A DNA stretch of 64,000 nt from an uncultured Flavobacteriales bacterium (lineage in GTDB: Bacteria > Bacteroidota > Bacteroidia > Flavobacteriales_G > Salibacteraceae). A program made the position numbers and the translations under genes. The first letter of the stretch is position 1; each line of letters starts with the position of its first letter. The notes below the pieces were generated by a model that searched no databases, was not told the DNA's origin, and was given only the letters and a program-made list of their open reading frames with translations. Shown piece by piece: positions 63,545-64,000 of the stretch. The DNA lies in NCBI GenBank assembly GCA_913020435.1, contig CAJVZZ010000005.1, positions 83,083 to 147,082 of the forward strand, written 5' to 3'.

Positions 63545-64000
63545 CTATTCAATTACGACTAGACAGGTATTCGGTTCCGTTGCATTTGAAACTGCAAACG
63601 AATAAATTCCTACTGGCAATTGGGACACATTTATATCCGCCTCAATCATTCCATTTTCAGATTCGAAATTGAAATATCTTCTTTAACGTTTTCTATTTTT
63701 AATTGAATGATATCTCGATTTGGATTAGGGTAAAGTTTAGTCTCTATACCCACTTCTATTTCTTCTAAACCAAAACAACCGATTACATTAACAGAGTCTT
63801 TAGTATCGCAATATTTATAGGTTGCAAATACCTTGTATATTCCTGGTTTTGTCTCTGTCTTTTGATAATTGCGGACCCGTCGCTCCAACGGAACGAGGCA
63901 CTAGGAATATTAGTTGTTGCTTCCAACCCTACTTTACCAGCATTACACAAGGAACCTGTTTTTGCAATATTTAGCTTAAAGTTATTACCCGTGAAAATTG
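63545..64000 (-). pseudogene. Frameshifted gene for a T9SS-exported protein (cut by window end)
   Basis: On the minus strand from 64000 the frame reads NNFKLNIAKTGSLCNAGKVG and SASFRWSDGSA. It then shifts near 63870 to TKPGIYKVFATYKYCDTKDS, with ETKLYPNPNRDIIQLKIENV (a T9SS type A sorting tail start). It shifts again near 63650 to NGMIEADINVSQLPVGIYSF, ending CLVVIE. Two frameshifts break an otherwise typical secreted protein with an Ig/PKD-like domain and sorting tail. The N-terminal part lies outside the window. Confidence 0.68.

Noticed and set aside
1..64000. CRISPR arrays, prophage, intact insertion sequences, tRNA or rRNA genes
   Set aside because: No regularly spaced repeats, integrase, transposase or phage structural genes, or RNA-gene-like segments were seen on either strand.

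Overview
This AT-rich chromosomal window looks like a free-living, probably marine, Bacteroidota, most likely Flavobacteriales or a near relative. The evidence is the -7 promoter element TAnnTTTG upstream of many genes, two type IX secretion (T9SS) sorting tails, lineage-typical families (DUF5522, DUF5723, DUF2480, DUF6691), a SecA without the zinc-binding tail, and many TTG/GTG starts with no Shine-Dalgarno sequence. I see no rRNA, tRNA, CRISPR array, integrase or intact transposase.

Layout. 0-2 kb: the 3' part of secA, then rnhB. 2-13 kb: envelope genes, namely a 917-aa anchored protein with a propeller-like C-terminus, then a compact set of lipoprotein, DUF5723 barrel and 1449-aa secreted TPR-CHAT protein, followed by a YraN nuclease and a 59-aa DUF5522 protein. 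13-19 kb: hutU, a HAD phosphatase with an internal duplication, trmL and pheT. 19-24 kb: an orphan glycine-betaine binding lipoprotein, a SlyD-like isomerase, and a loose accessory stretch (DUF1990 protein, decayed gene, cruciform-like repeat, small outer-membrane protein, Crp/Fnr regulator). 24-27 kb: a transporter, DUF502, MmcQ and a histidine kinase. 27.5-34 kb: a complete SUF iron-sulfur operon (A-type carrier, sufB, C, D, S, E, DUF59, DUF2480) with a perfect inverted repeat over its promoter. 34-35 kb: a decayed lipoprotein gene. 35-39 kb: two half-size YeeE/YedE sulfur transporters and feoAB. 39-46 kb: a frameshifted secreted gene, a T9SS-exported CotH protein, a SpoIIE phosphatase, thiL, a MarC protein and an SRPBCC/GyrI protein. 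46.6-58 kb: a PLP enzyme, then a polyamine/PspA region. 58-64 kb: rhomboid, glucosaminidase-LysM, a dehydrogenase, recG and a frameshifted T9SS-tailed gene cut by the window edge.

The most interesting part is 47.7-58.1 kb. Two aminopropyltransferase-like enzymes with N-terminal membrane domains, a Tat-type FAD oxidoreductase, an unrecognised integral membrane protein, AdoMet decarboxylase, PspA, a tandem DUF350 protein, a DUF4178 protein, a Gly/Arg-rich lipoprotein, a YbjN/Tir-chaperone-like protein, a 53-aa two-helix membrane microprotein and a divergent XRE regulator lie together. I read this as a membrane-stress module that makes, and perhaps oxidises, polyamine-like groups at the envelope. 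Genes of these families recur beside PspA in other bacteria, but this layout and its chemistry are, as far as I know, undescribed.

Several loci are decayed: 21.0-21.5, 27.1-27.5, 34.1-35.1, 39.05-39.6 and 63.5-64 kb. Functional calls rest on motifs read by eye; no database search was run.
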